A stretch of 35,382 bases of DNA from Gammaproteobacteria bacterium UBA7449 (GTDB taxonomy: Bacteria; Pseudomonadota; Gammaproteobacteria; Pseudomonadales; Pseudohongiellaceae), in contig DLPV01000067.1 in assembly GCA_002477465.1 (NCBI GenBank), positions 1 through 35,382 on the forward strand. Direction: 5' to 3'. A program made the translations under genes and the position numbers. Positions 7,889 to 16,749 of the stretch are shown in pieces (position 1 is the first letter of the stretch; each line of letters opens with the position of its first letter). The notes under the pieces were generated by a model. That model had not been told where the DNA came from. It ran no database searches and was given only the letters and a program-made list of their open reading frames with translations.

Positions 7889-10145
7889 GCTGACCAGACG
7901 CGCGTTTATTTCAGCAGCGGCTGTTGCCGGGGGTGGTGTAGTCATTGGTATCGCCATGCGTCCAGGCAACCAGGTCAAGGATCTGGCTGCCAAACTAGGT
8001 GATGAAAGTGAGGGCCTGGTGCATACCTATATCAAGATAGATAGTGACAACTTAGTAACCGCTATCGTGCCGCATTCAGAAATGGGACAGGGCGTGCATA
8101 CCGCATTGGGTCAGATGCTGGCCGAGGAACTTGATGCCGATTGGGATCAGGTAAAAGTTGAGGAAGCACCGGCTATCGGTGAGTACGCCACTTATTCGGC
8201 CGGACGTCGCTATCTGCTCAGCGGGATCGATTTTCCCAATCTGGTTATCCCCACTGTCGACGGCATGATGATGAATGTGGCCGACATGCTGAACCTGCAG
8301 ATTACAGGCGGCAGCATGAGTGTACGCACTACCGGTATCTTGGCCATGCGTATCGCTGGTGCCGCGACCCGAGAGATGATGCAGACAGCCGCGGCTGATG
8401 CCTGGGGCGTGCCCGTCGATGAAGTAAGCACTGGGGACAGCCATGTTGCCCATGGCCCAAGCGATCGCCGCGAGCCTTATGCCGCTTTCGCTGCAGCCGT
8501 TGCCGAGATGACGCCATCGCAGACGCCGACTTTTAAAGATCCTGCAGACTACAAGATCGTTGGTACCTACGTTCCGCGTCGCGACATTCCTGCCAAGGTG
8601 GATGGCTCAGCGCAGTTCGCGCTGGATGTCCGCCTGCCCGATATGGCTTATGCCAGCGTGGTTCGTTCTCCGGTGCCTGGAGGTAGCGTCGCAGCGGTGG
8701 ATGATGCCGCCGCGCGTGCGATCGAGGGTGTTGTCGATGTCGTTTTGATTCCGCAGTCTTCTGTCGGTGGCATGTTAGGAGAAACCATTTCATCTGAAGC
8801 TGTTGCGGTGGTTGCTGATAGCTATTGGACAGCAAATCGCGCGGTGCAGGCTCTCAATATCACCTGGAGCGAGACCGGCTTCGAGTCTGTCTCCAGTGAC
8901 GACATCTATGCCCAGTTCGAACGCGACATCTCCGCGAAAACCGAGCGTGAAACTGATCGCAAGGCAGGTGAAACAGAATCCGCGTTTGCATCGGCGGCTA
9001 GAGTCCTCGATGCTGACTATCACGTGCCATTCCTTGCTCATACCTGTATGGAGCCGTTGAACGCAACTGCGGATGTGAAGAGTGATAGCGCCGAAATCTG
9101 GGTTGGCTGTCAGAATCCTTTGGGATTTCGCCGCGATGTGGCCAGCATACTTGGTATGGATCCTGAAAATGTCACCCTGAATAATCACATCATGGGTGGA
9201 GGCTTTGGACGCAAGGCCCGTCCAGACTATGCGATGCAAGTTGCGTTGCTTTCCCGAGCCGTGGGTCGCCCAGTGCAGCTGATTTGGTCAAGAGAAGAAG
9301 ATGTGCGCCAGGATTTTTATCGTCCGGCTGTGCAAAGTCGTTTTCGTGCGGCCTTCGACAGTGATGATAATTTGATCGCTTGGGAGAACACCTATACCAA
9401 CAAGAATGAGCCGATCGAAGCGCCACTGATTCCGTATTCTGTGCCCGCTCAGGATATCGGTTATGTCAGTAGCCCGGTACATATCCCGTTCGGTGCCTGG
9501 CGCAGCGTGGATCATTCCCAGCACGGTTTCTTCACCGAGTCATTTATCGATGAAGCCGCCAACGCAGCTGGCAAGGACCCTTATGAATTCCGGGCCGAGT
9601 TGCTGCAGAATAGCCCGCGGCATCTCGCGGTGCTGACCCGGGTCGCCAAGGAAGCACAGTGGACACGTCCATTGCCCGCAGGCCGAGGACGCGGTATCTC
9701 GCTACAAGAGTCTTTTGGTTCATTGGTTGCTCAGGTGGTGGAGGTGACCGTGGCTGATGGACAGGTTGCCGTCGAACGCGTAGTTGCTGTGATCGATCCA
9801 GGCCTTGCGGTAGCGCCAGACGGCATCGCCGCTCAGCTGGAATCCGGCATCATCTATGGTCTCACCGCAGCCTTGCACGGGGAGATTAGCATCGAGAATG
9901 GCGCCGTTGCTCAGAGCAACTTCGATGACTACAAGTCGGTCAGGATGAACGAAGCACCGCTTATCGAGACATACGTTATCAACAGTGGTCATGACATCGG
10001 CGGCGCCGGTGAACCGGGTACGCCCGGAATCGCTCCGGCTCTGGCCAACGCGGTGTTTGACGCTACCGGTTTGCGCATCAGGCAGTTACCGTTAGGCAAC
10101 TTTGACCTGAATTACCAGGCCGAAGAATCTGGCGTCGTGGGCTGA
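7881..10145 (+). CDS. iorB: Molybdopterin-binding large subunit of xanthine-dehydrogenase-family hydroxylase (IorB-like)
   Basis: A 754-aa molybdenum subunit, normal for IorB-type enzymes. It opens with a twin-arginine leader (KLTRRAFISAAAVAGGG), so the heterodimer is likely exported folded, the small subunit travelling with it. Molybdenum cofactor landmarks are EMGQGVHTALGQMLAEEL near the start, KVDGSAQFALDV, MEPLNATADV, GGGFGRKARPDYA, and the GAGEPGTPG block carrying the catalytic Glu. Such enzymes hydroxylate aldehydes or N-heterocycles with water as the oxygen donor. No MocA-type maturation factor or cytochrome gene is adjacent. The start at 7881 follows GGAGGTGG at 7870-7877 and overlaps the small-subunit stop; longer in-frame starts inside that gene are rejected. 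Confidence 0.9.
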   Translation: MSKLTRRAFISAAAVAGGGVVIGIAMRPGNQVKDLAAKLGDESEGLVHTYIKIDSDNLVTAIVPHSEMGQGVHTALGQMLAEELDADWDQVKVEEAPAIGEYATYSAGRRYLLSGIDFPNLVIPTVDGMMMNVADMLNLQITGGSMSVRTTGILAMRIAGAATREMMQTAAADAWGVPVDEVSTGDSHVAHGPSDRREPYAAFAAAVAEMTPSQTPTFKDPADYKIVGTYVPRRDIPAKVDGSAQFALDVRLPDMAYASVVRSPVPGGSVAAVDDAAARAIEGVVDVVLIPQSSVGGMLGETISSEAVAVVADSYWTANRAVQALNITWSETGFESVSSDDIYAQFERDISAKTERETDRKAGETESAFASAARVLDADYHVPFLAHTCMEPLNATADVKSDSAEIWVGCQNPLGFRRDVASILGMDPENVTLNNHIMGGGFGRKARPDYAMQVALLSRAVGRPVQLIWSREEDVRQDFYRPAVQSRFRAAFDSDDNLIAWENTYTNKNEPIEAPLIPYSVPAQDIGYVSSPVHIPFGAWRSVDHSQHGFFTESFIDEAANAAGKDPYEFRAELLQNSPRHLAVLTRVAKEAQWTRPLPAGRGRGISLQESFGSLVAQVVEVTVADGQVAVERVVAVIDPGLAVAPDGIAAQLESGIIYGLTAALHGEISIENGAVAQSNFDDYKSVRMNEAPLIETYVINSGHDIGGAGEPGTPGIAPALANAVFDATGLRIRQLPLGNFDLNYQAEESGVVG

Positions 10146-10164
10146 ATCCAGTCAGGAGATCGTT

Positions 10165-10269
10165 ATGGCTCCTGCATTAAAGAGGATAGCTGTCGTAACC
10201 GAGGCCGATACTGGCCTTGGTTTCGCCTTTAGTGCAGGCCTGGCCTGGCCTGTAACCCTGACGATCTAG
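10165..10269 (+). pseudogene. Short-chain dehydrogenase (SDR) N-terminal stub
   Basis: A 34-codon frame with a good ribosome site (AGGAG) reads KRIAVVTEADTGLGFAFSAGLA before a stop. This is the first strand and glycine-rich NAD(P)-binding turn of a short-chain dehydrogenase (TGxxxGxG), with the first Gly replaced by Glu, and nothing of the rest of the fold follows. It sits 19 bp after the molybdenum hydroxylase, so a former third operon gene is likely. Truncated and almost certainly non-functional. Confidence 0.5.
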
Positions 10270-10412
10270 TATTGTAAGATTCTGATCTAAGCCCTGCTTT
10301 CTGCTTGTATGCGCTTCTGAATCAATTTAGGCTCAGAAAATAATTGTGTAATCTCCGTCAGACGCCCTGGCTGTAGCGGAATAGTTTGGCGGGATCGTCT
10401 GGCGAAATTAGC

Positions 10413-10769
10413 ATGATCCGATCAATCTCCGCGTTTTTGGCTGTCACTATATTTATTCCCGCTGGGGCTGGAGTTTCAGCCGCCAGTTAGGAAGCCGCAA
10501 TCCAATATCTACTCGACGCTGTGGAAAGCAGCAGCTGCCGCTTTGTCCGCAATGACATTGCTTACTCTAGACGGGAGTTTCTTGGGCATTTGCAATCAAA
10601 AATGGAGCTTAATTAAGAGCTGATCGGCAGCGCGGAGGAGTTTATCTAAAAGATCGCGATCCGCAGTGCCGTTAGCGAGATACCCTATGTGGCGATTTGT
10701 GACGGTCAATTGAAAATTACTCAGGACTGGTTTTCCGATTTACTGGCTAGTTATCGAAGCAACAACTGA
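10413..10769 (+). pseudogene. DUF5329-like exported protein gene broken by three in-frame stops
   Basis: Read as one continuous frame of 119 codons, this region gives a signal peptide (MIRSISAFLAVTIFIPAGAG) and the DUF5329 pattern: AIQYLLDAVESSSCRFVRN, then REFLGHLQSKMEL, GSAEEFI, EIPYVAICDG, and a final WFSDLLASYRSNN before TGA. Three in-frame stops interrupt it (TAG at 10488-10490, then two TAA near 10614 and 10650), and no frameshift is needed. The remaining codons still look protein-coding, so the loss is recent. The parent family is a small periplasmic protein of unknown role. Confidence 0.75.
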
Positions 10770-10920
10770 TTGATGGTAATGATAATGGTCGGGAACCGCG
10801 GTGAATTTGACCAGTGTTTGTCCGTATTCCTCTGATGGTAATTCAAGAACAGATCGGCGACATAGACGTTTGAGTAACTCTAGGCCTAAAGATAGGTATT
10901 TCTGTGATGAGATCAGGCGA

Positions 10921-11316
10921 ATGCTGCAGAAGAGCCTCACCTTAAAGTTAGCTGTGTCGTTGTTTGCTCCCTTGAATTCAGGCGCAGCGGCGTGGATGTC
11001 TATGTCCATGGCTGATAGCAACGCTGCTATCACAGCTATGGGGGTGCACGAGCACACCAGCCCTGATCACCATGCAGGCGCCGCTTTCAGCGCTGACCAC
11101 CACCAATCAGACTCGATGCATGGTGGAGCTCACGATAATCACAGTGAAGAGGACTGCAGAGAACACTGCATGTCTTGCAGCAATCACTGTTCTAGTCTCG
11201 CAGTCGTTTCCAGCCAGTCCAAGCGTTACGGCCAGATCAGATTGCTGGCTGCTACCACAGCAGAGCTTACGTCAGCACATCCAGATTTGCTATTCAGACC
11301 GCCAATCCGCGCCTAG
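10921..11316 (+). CDS. Small exported His/Cys-rich protein, CopL/DUF2946-like, probably metal-binding
   Basis: A 131-aa protein with a hydrophobic N-terminus (LTLKLAVSLFAPLNSGAAA) and a middle section very rich in His and Met: MSMSMAD, HEHTSPDHHAG, DHHQSD, GGAHDNH, then DCREHCMSCSNHC. This layout matches small periplasmic proteins found beside copper or zinc efflux permeases (CopL-type and DUF2946-type). Metal binding is inferred from composition. The ATG at 10921 has AGG four bases upstream; a GTG at 10801 is in frame but adds a non-signal-like extension. The permease gene directly downstream is broken, leaving this gene an orphan. Confidence 0.5.
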   Translation: MLQKSLTLKLAVSLFAPLNSGAAAWMSMSMADSNAAITAMGVHEHTSPDHHAGAAFSADHHQSDSMHGGAHDNHSEEDCREHCMSCSNHCSSLAVVSSQSKRYGQIRLLAATTAELTSAHPDLLFRPPIRA

Positions 11317-11346
11317 CGGATCAGTGCGCGGTTATCTTACTACCGA

Positions 11347-11990
11347 TTGAATAAACGATTGGTACGACGCTTTCCGTGGACATTGGGCTTCATCATTTTA
11401 TCCATGATTATCGCTTTTCCCGCGGGCCTGCTTTTTGACGATTGCGTGAGTCGTGGCGTGCTGACGCAGAACACGCAACAGATCGACCTGCCTTTGGGTC
11501 TTCAGTTCTGGCCAGAGGCCAGCAAGCAACTTGCGCAAGCTGACTTCAGTCTGGGCAATATGTGGCAGGCGATGATGGATGGGCTGGTTGAATCGAAAAT
11601 GGTCCTGTGCTGAATCCTGTTCGGGGTTCTGCTCGCAAGCCTGGTTCGCGCCATCGTCTCTCCCAAGGCTTTTACGACTTATTTCGGGCCCACTCTTATG
11701 GGCTTAGGCGTTACCATTGTGGTCGCAACGATTCTTGAAGTGTGTTGTGAGAGCTCGACGCCAATAGCGGCGGACACTCTGAGCAGGGCGGGCGCTCCCG
11801 GCAATAGTTTTGTCTATATGATGGGGATGTGGCGACGGACTATGCCGAGATCATTGTGCTGAAAGATGCCGCTCGATCGCTTAAAGTAGCTTTGTTCCTG
11901 CCGCTCATTACCGTGCTCCAGGTACTGTAACTGGTTTGTTTGATTAATTTGTACGCGATCTATTCGGATGCTACCCCCGTTTCAATATAA
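11347..11990 (+). pseudogene. Broken permease (COG0701/SO_0444-type metal efflux permease)
   Basis: A chain of frames resembling a polytopic permease: LGFIILSMIIAFPAGLLFDD, DGLVESKMVLC, then after a TGA (11611-11613) in the same frame ILFGVLLASLVRAIV, FGPTLMGLGVTIVVATILE, ESSTPIAAD and RAGAPGNSFVYMM. A +1/-1 shift near 11821-11828 moves the frame to GDVATDYAEIIVLKDAARS and LPLITVLQVL, where a TAA (11928-11930) interrupts before the last helix. The ESSTPIAAD, APGNSF and ATDY.EI blocks are those of a permease family that often follows a small His-rich protein and exports divalent metals. The TGA is one G-to-A change from TGG. Two stops plus a frameshift make function very unlikely. Confidence 0.75.
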
Positions 11991-12040
11991 GCCCGTCGTT
12001 AATGCGGCAACGCCATCTTAATAGAGCAAAGTGGTGATAT

Positions 12041-13186
12041 ATGGATTTACGCTATGACATAGTGGTGATTGGCGCCGGTATTGCCGGTGCGTCCATCGCT
12101 GCCGAGTTAGCGCCTTCGGCCCGGGTTTTGCTGCTGGAGATGGAGTCACAGCCCGGCTATCACTCCACCGGCCGCTCTGCCGCCTATTTCTCTGCTTCAT
12201 ATGGCACTGCGGCAGTGCGAGGCATAACCGCTGCCAGCGAACAGTTTTTCCGCAAGCCTCCAGATGACTTCACTGAGCTGAGCTTGCTGCATCCCCGGGA
12301 TGCGGTGTTCATTGCCCGTCAGGATCAGCTGAAGAAGATGCGTGAGTTTCACCATGAAGTGCCCCAGTTGCAGGTTCTCAATCAGGACGAGGTGCTGCGG
12401 CGGGTGCCTATTCTTGATTCAAATTATCTCAGTGATGGCTTGTTAGAGACCGGGGGAGGCGACCTGGAAGTTGACGCCATATTGCAGGGTTATCTGCGTC
12501 GCTTCAGGGCGGCAGGGGGCACGCTGTGTTGTGGCCAACAGGTGGATTCAATCGCGCAGCTACCCGGTGAATGGGCGCTTTCGTTGAATGCTGTGAAGTT
12601 GTCCAACAGTCAGAAACGAGAGCAAGTGCGCTGCGGAATAGTTGTTAACGCCGCGGGCTCCTGGGCAGGAGAGTTAGGCAAGCTGGCTGGGCTTGGTGAC
12701 CTCGGTCTTCAGCCACGGCGCCGGACTGCGCTTATGGTCAAGTTGCCTGACGCCGTAGACGCATCGGAATGGCCGCTGACGATAGATGTCGAAGAGCAAT
12801 TCTATTTTAAGCCTGACGCCGGTTTGCTGCTGGTTTCACCTGCGGATGAGACGCCCAGTATTGCCTGTGATGCACGGCCAGAGGAACTAGACATTGCTCT
12901 GGCCATGGATCGCCTTGAGCGAGTAACGTCGCTTGCAACTAATCGCATAGAACACAAGTGGGCAGGCCTTCGTACATTTGCCCCAGACGGAGAATTCGTG
13001 GTGGGGTTTGATCCTCGAGTTGACGGTTTCTTCTGGATGGCGGGCCAAGGAGGTTATGGTGTGCAAAGCGCGCCAGGCCTGGCCAAGTTGGCAGGCTCGC
13101 TTGTTACAGGGTCCACGCTTTTGGAAGGCTTCGCATCCCTGGACAGTTTTCGCGAAGTGGTTTCACCAGCAAGGCTGTTGGCTTGA
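12041..13186 (+). CDS. dauA: FAD-dependent D-amino-acid dehydrogenase, D-arginine dehydrogenase (DauA)-like
   Basis: A 381-aa member of the DAO/glycine oxidase superfamily. The N-terminal Rossmann motif is GAGIAGASIA, followed by the FAD ribose-binding Glu (LLLEME). GYHSTGRSAAYFSASYGT closely matches Pseudomonas aeruginosa D-arginine dehydrogenase, including the active-site His of YHSTGR. QPRRRTALM, EEQFYFKPDAG, EHKWAGLRTFAPDGE (substrate-carboxylate Arg) and AGQGGYGVQS also match that enzyme, whose length is almost the same. The expected reaction is D-arginine or D-lysine to the 2-oxo acid and ammonia, with electrons to the quinone pool. A DauB/anabolic partner is not present. An MFS transporter follows 152 bp later on the same strand. 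Confidence 0.8.
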   Translation: MDLRYDIVVIGAGIAGASIAAELAPSARVLLLEMESQPGYHSTGRSAAYFSASYGTAAVRGITAASEQFFRKPPDDFTELSLLHPRDAVFIARQDQLKKMREFHHEVPQLQVLNQDEVLRRVPILDSNYLSDGLLETGGGDLEVDAILQGYLRRFRAAGGTLCCGQQVDSIAQLPGEWALSLNAVKLSNSQKREQVRCGIVVNAAGSWAGELGKLAGLGDLGLQPRRRTALMVKLPDAVDASEWPLTIDVEEQFYFKPDAGLLLVSPADETPSIACDARPEELDIALAMDRLERVTSLATNRIEHKWAGLRTFAPDGEFVVGFDPRVDGFFWMAGQGGYGVQSAPGLAKLAGSLVTGSTLLEGFASLDSFREVVSPARLLA

Positions 13187-13338
13187 TGTCAACGAAAGCC
13201 TGGCCTCAACGGCTCGCGTCGCGACTCACAGCTATCGCGACGCTCATCATCGTTATCACTAAAGTTGGGCTTACGCGTGAAAGTGTTGTAACTTGCTGTT
13301 CAGTCTGAATTTTTGTCAATAATAAGAAAGAGTTTGCC

Positions 13339-14670
13339 ATGACAGATCACGCCCAGGAAAACACTGGCTCTGGAAAAGCCCAGCCTTTGCCCGAACTAGA
13401 AAACCCTTATGCCAGCACAGCCCGCCGAAATTACGTGCTGGTAGTGCTGACGCTGGTTTATACCTTTAACTTCATTGATCGCCAGCTGCTTTCTATTTTG
13501 CAGGAAGCAATCAAGCTCGACCTGTCGTTGAGTGATGCCCAGTTGGGACTGCTGACTGGATTTGCGTTCGCGATGTTCTATGTCACTGCGGGCATCCCGA
13601 TTGCGCGTCTGGCTGATCGCAGCAATCGCCGCAATATTGTTGCGGTATCTGTTGGTCTTTGGAGCTTTATGACGGCTATCAGTGGGTTTGTGCAGAACTA
13701 TCTGCAATTGCTGTTGGCTCGAGTCGGCGTTGGTGTAGGGGAGGCGGGTGGCAGCCCGCCATCACATTCGATTGTTTCGGATATTTTTCCCAAGATGCAG
13801 CGTGCCAGCGCGCTTGCCTTTTATTCCACGGGCGTCAATCTTGGCATTCTGTTCGGCTTTTTGTTCGGCGGCTGGCTGAACGAATTTTTCGGCTGGAGAG
13901 TTGCTTTTATGGTGGTTGGTGTGCCCGGCATCATGCTGGCAATTCTGGTCAGAACTACTGTACGAGAGCCTGTTAGAGGGCTGGTTGAGAACAAACAAGC
14001 CTCCGATAAGCAGGTGCCCTTCAAAGACGTCATTACCCTGTTGTGGCAACGAAAAACATTCAGGCACATGGCGCTTGCCTGCGGACTCAATGCTTTCGCA
14101 GGCTATGGCACGGTTAACTGGCTTGCGTCATTCTTTATTCGAACCCACGAGATGTCTACCGGCGAACTCGGCACCTGGCTGGCCCTATCCACCGGTCTGT
14201 TTGGCGCGATAGGTGTACTGATCGGGGGAATTCTCGGTGACAAACTGGGAGGGCGGGATAAGCGCTGGTACACCTGGATACCCGGGCTTGCCACGATCAT
14301 GGTCGTGCCATTTATGATTATTGTGTTGCTTACCGATAATCAATACGTCGCGCTGGTGTGCGTGTTCATTCCGGGGACACTACAGAATGTTTATCTCGGT
14401 AATTCCATTGCTACGACACACAACCTGGTCGGGCTGCGCTGGCGTTCCACAGCATCGGCGATTCTGTTTTTTATTCTCAATGTTATCGGGCTAGGAATGG
14501 GACCATTTGCGGTGGGCCTGTTGAGTGACTTCCTCGCGCCAACGCTTGGTGCTGAGTCTTTGCGCTATTCAATGTTGGCACTCTTGCCTACCGTGATGAT
14601 CTGGTCCAGCATTCATTTTTATCTCGCCTCACGCACCATGCTAAAAGAGTTGGAAATGGCGCCTGAATAG
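13339..14670 (+). CDS. MFS transporter, spinster-like
   Basis: A 443-aa major facilitator with 12 predicted helices. The first helix has YTFNFIDRQLLSILQEAIK, the spinster-type signature (an FxDR motif), followed by LGLLTGFAFAMFYVTAGIP, the loop motif ARLADRSNRRNI, and GVGEAGGSPPSHSIVSDIFP in helix 4-5. This family in aquatic gammaproteobacteria is usually annotated as a spinster homologue and its substrates are mostly unknown (organic anions, aromatic acids, sphingolipids in eukaryotes). The start ATG follows AAGAAAGAG. Co-orientation with the DauA-like gene suggests uptake of a D-amino acid or product, as an inference only. Confidence 0.85.
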   Translation: MTDHAQENTGSGKAQPLPELENPYASTARRNYVLVVLTLVYTFNFIDRQLLSILQEAIKLDLSLSDAQLGLLTGFAFAMFYVTAGIPIARLADRSNRRNIVAVSVGLWSFMTAISGFVQNYLQLLLARVGVGVGEAGGSPPSHSIVSDIFPKMQRASALAFYSTGVNLGILFGFLFGGWLNEFFGWRVAFMVVGVPGIMLAILVRTTVREPVRGLVENKQASDKQVPFKDVITLLWQRKTFRHMALACGLNAFAGYGTVNWLASFFIRTHEMSTGELGTWLALSTGLFGAIGVLIGGILGDKLGGRDKRWYTWIPGLATIMVVPFMIIVLLTDNQYVALVCVFIPGTLQNVYLGNSIATTHNLVGLRWRSTASAILFFILNVIGLGMGPFAVGLLSDFLAPTLGAESLRYSMLALLPTVMIWSSIHFYLASRTMLKELEMAPE

Positions 14671-14683
14671 AGATACCTGATTC

Positions 14684-14729
14684 TCAAACGAAAAAGCCCG
14701 GATCTTCCGATCCGGGCTTTTTCGTTTGA
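14684..14729. terminator. Bidirectional intrinsic terminator, perfect 21-bp stem
   Basis: The stem 14684-14704 (TCAAACGAAAAAGCCCGGATC, given as key parts CAAACGAAAAA and GCCCGGATC) pairs perfectly with 14709-14729 around the loop TTCC. A-tract on one side and T-tract on the other make it work in both directions between the convergent MFS gene and the PQQ-type gene. Confidence 0.93.
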
Positions 14730-14758
14730 AGACCTGAATTTGAGCGTGTTGTCTTCGC

Positions 14759-16501
14759 TCAATCCAAAGAGAAGACAACCAGTTTAGGCTGGTCAGTTGG
14801 CGTCTTGATCGCAGGATTATCCTCGCCGAGAAAATTAGAAATGATGCCATACAGTGAGCCAGTGAAGCGGCTGGGCTGACCCTGTACGACTGCCACATAT
14901 TGCTTGCCATTAACCGCATAGGTGATCGGGAAAGATGAAGGCAGATTACCCAGTGCAGCCCGCCATAGTACAGCTCCTGTCTCAGCATCGTAGGCCTTGA
15001 AGGAGCTGTCGAGGTTGCCGCCAAACACCAACCCCCCGCCAGTTGACAGCAGCGGTGTAGAAGGTGGTGTAGTCTCGCGGTGGCGCCAGGCCAACTCCAT
15101 GGTGTCCATATTAATTGCCTGCAGGCGACCGAACTGACCATCGCTGTCGGCGCGTGGCGCCGGGGTGGCTTCGATGCCGGTTGAGAGCAAGGTACCATCA
15201 GCCATCAGGCCAGCCATCATGCACATTTCCAGAACCGGTAAGTAAAGCATCCTGGTGTCAGGGTTGTAGGCGCCAGACTGCCAGTTTCTCCCTCCCAGAA
15301 AGTAGGGGCAGACCAAATGATTGCTTTCCTTATTCGGAATTGAATCCGGGTTGATCGACTTGGCACCGGTTTCCGGATCCACCGCCGTGACTACGTTTTG
15401 TACACCAAGATCAAGCGAATCCAAATATTCACCAGTTTGCGCATCGACCACGTCATAAAGCGCCAACTTGCCTGCAGTAAACACAACTTTGCGGTTGCGG
15501 CCATTAATCTCCAATTCATCTAACTGACGTTCGTAAACCCAGTCTAAGTCCAACTGATCATTTGGCATATGTTGGAAGTGCCAAACCAGCTCCCCGGTCC
15601 GTGGCCGTAGCGCTATTGTCGAGTTCGTATAGAGGGCATCGTTACTCACGCCAGAGATGCTCAGGTCTTCCAATAATGGTCCCGTGTCGTAAGTGGGTGC
15701 AGCACCAAAATAAACCAGGTCAAGTTCGGCATCGTAGCTACCGGAGTTCCATACCGAGCCGCCGCTGCGTTCCTGCAGGGACAAATTGTTCCAGGTATTA
15801 CCGCCAGGGCCATCAGGGCGCGCTACGGTATGGAAACGCCACTGCTCACGACCAGTTTCGATATCCAGTCCGACTATGAACCCCCCCTGTGGCACCATGG
15901 TTGCCGTAACTCCCTGAATCAATATGCCGTCGGCCACCATGGGCGCGCCGCGTAGACCATAGTATCCGCGCATGGCTTGAGCTGGTGTAGTAATTGAGGT
16001 TTCCCATTCAACGGCGCCAGTACGCACATTTAGGGCAACCAGGTCGAGGTCATTGTGTGGTACAAATACCATGTCGTCGTAGAGTGCAATACCCTGCCGT
16101 CGGCCGTCAAAATTCTCTGACTCGTGTTGATAGCGCCATAGCTCGATTCCACTGCGTGCATCGAGAGCCAGCAGAATGTTATTGGTATCCGCAATAAACA
16201 TAACGCCATCATGTACCAGTGGGGTGGTCATGTTGCCGCCCTGTGAAAGAGGAATGCTCCAGGCTTCCTCAAGTTCGGCGACATTGTCGCGATTGATTAG
16301 ATTCAATGCGCTATGCCCACTCAGATCATAACGGTTTCTCCACATCAGCCAGTCTGCGGCGGGTGGGTCCTGCATTACCTGGTCATCAATGGGAGTGTAT
16401 GAATTCAGAAGATTGGCTGGAGTGGAAGTCTGCCCAACAGCTTGCGCAAAGAGCGAAATGGCAAACACTGAGAGTGTGTATTGGTAAAGCCTGTTTCTCA
16501 T
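14759..16501 (-). CDS. Periplasmic PQQ-type (quinoprotein alcohol dehydrogenase-like) beta-propeller protein
   Basis: A 580-aa exported protein (signal peptide MRNRLYQYTLSVFAISLFAQ). At least five tryptophan-docking repeats are visible (DARSGIELWRY, NVRTGAVEWET, DIETGREQWRF, RPRTGELVWHFQ, DAETGAVLWRA), as in PQQ-dependent alcohol and glucose dehydrogenases. GGRNWQSGAYNPDTRMLYLP is the usual late block. D318 and D320 (QLDLDW) occupy the position of the catalytic Asp and of the extra Asp found in lanthanide-dependent XoxF/ExaF. By ungapped reading, however, the metal-ligand Glu (GGEFGVRG in methanol dehydrogenase) is Met, and the metal Asn segment (YYGTGNP) reads YFGAAPT. No cytochrome c domain or vicinal Cys pair is present. 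It may be a divergent dehydrogenase or a non-catalytic propeller. Confidence 0.82.
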   Translation of the reverse strand: MRNRLYQYTLSVFAISLFAQAVGQTSTPANLLNSYTPIDDQVMQDPPAADWLMWRNRYDLSGHSALNLINRDNVAELEEAWSIPLSQGGNMTTPLVHDGVMFIADTNNILLALDARSGIELWRYQHESENFDGRRQGIALYDDMVFVPHNDLDLVALNVRTGAVEWETSITTPAQAMRGYYGLRGAPMVADGILIQGVTATMVPQGGFIVGLDIETGREQWRFHTVARPDGPGGNTWNNLSLQERSGGSVWNSGSYDAELDLVYFGAAPTYDTGPLLEDLSISGVSNDALYTNSTIALRPRTGELVWHFQHMPNDQLDLDWVYERQLDELEINGRNRKVVFTAGKLALYDVVDAQTGEYLDSLDLGVQNVVTAVDPETGAKSINPDSIPNKESNHLVCPYFLGGRNWQSGAYNPDTRMLYLPVLEMCMMAGLMADGTLLSTGIEATPAPRADSDGQFGRLQAINMDTMELAWRHRETTPPSTPLLSTGGGLVFGGNLDSSFKAYDAETGAVLWRAALGNLPSSFPITYAVNGKQYVAVVQGQPSRFTGSLYGIISNFLGEDNPAIKTPTDQPKLVVFSLD

Positions 16502-16749
16502 TTGGATTCTCCCGGGCCCTGATAATCTTTGTTGGGCAGTGTTTTTATTAGATTATTATGGTGATGATGCACAGCAGTCTACGTCAATTTGACACTTTTC
16601 CCAATGCCGCATTTGCACGGTCTGCGCAGGATAGATCTGTCTATTGCCTGAAATAGAAAAAGACTTTGACCACACATCATGCGCTGCGCTGTTGCCGGAG
16701 TGGTAAGAAATCGCTGTATTTTTGCTGCTACCCTATTTATTCTCGGGGC

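Noticed and set aside
14641..15198. Minus-strand frame of 185 codons overlapping the PQQ-type gene
   Set aside because: It is another reading frame over the end of that gene and the terminator; no protein features.
14759..16501. Calling the PQQ-type protein a lanthanide-dependent methanol dehydrogenase (XoxF)
   Set aside because: Only the DxD is shared; the Glu and Asn metal ligands seem absent and there is no cytochrome gene.
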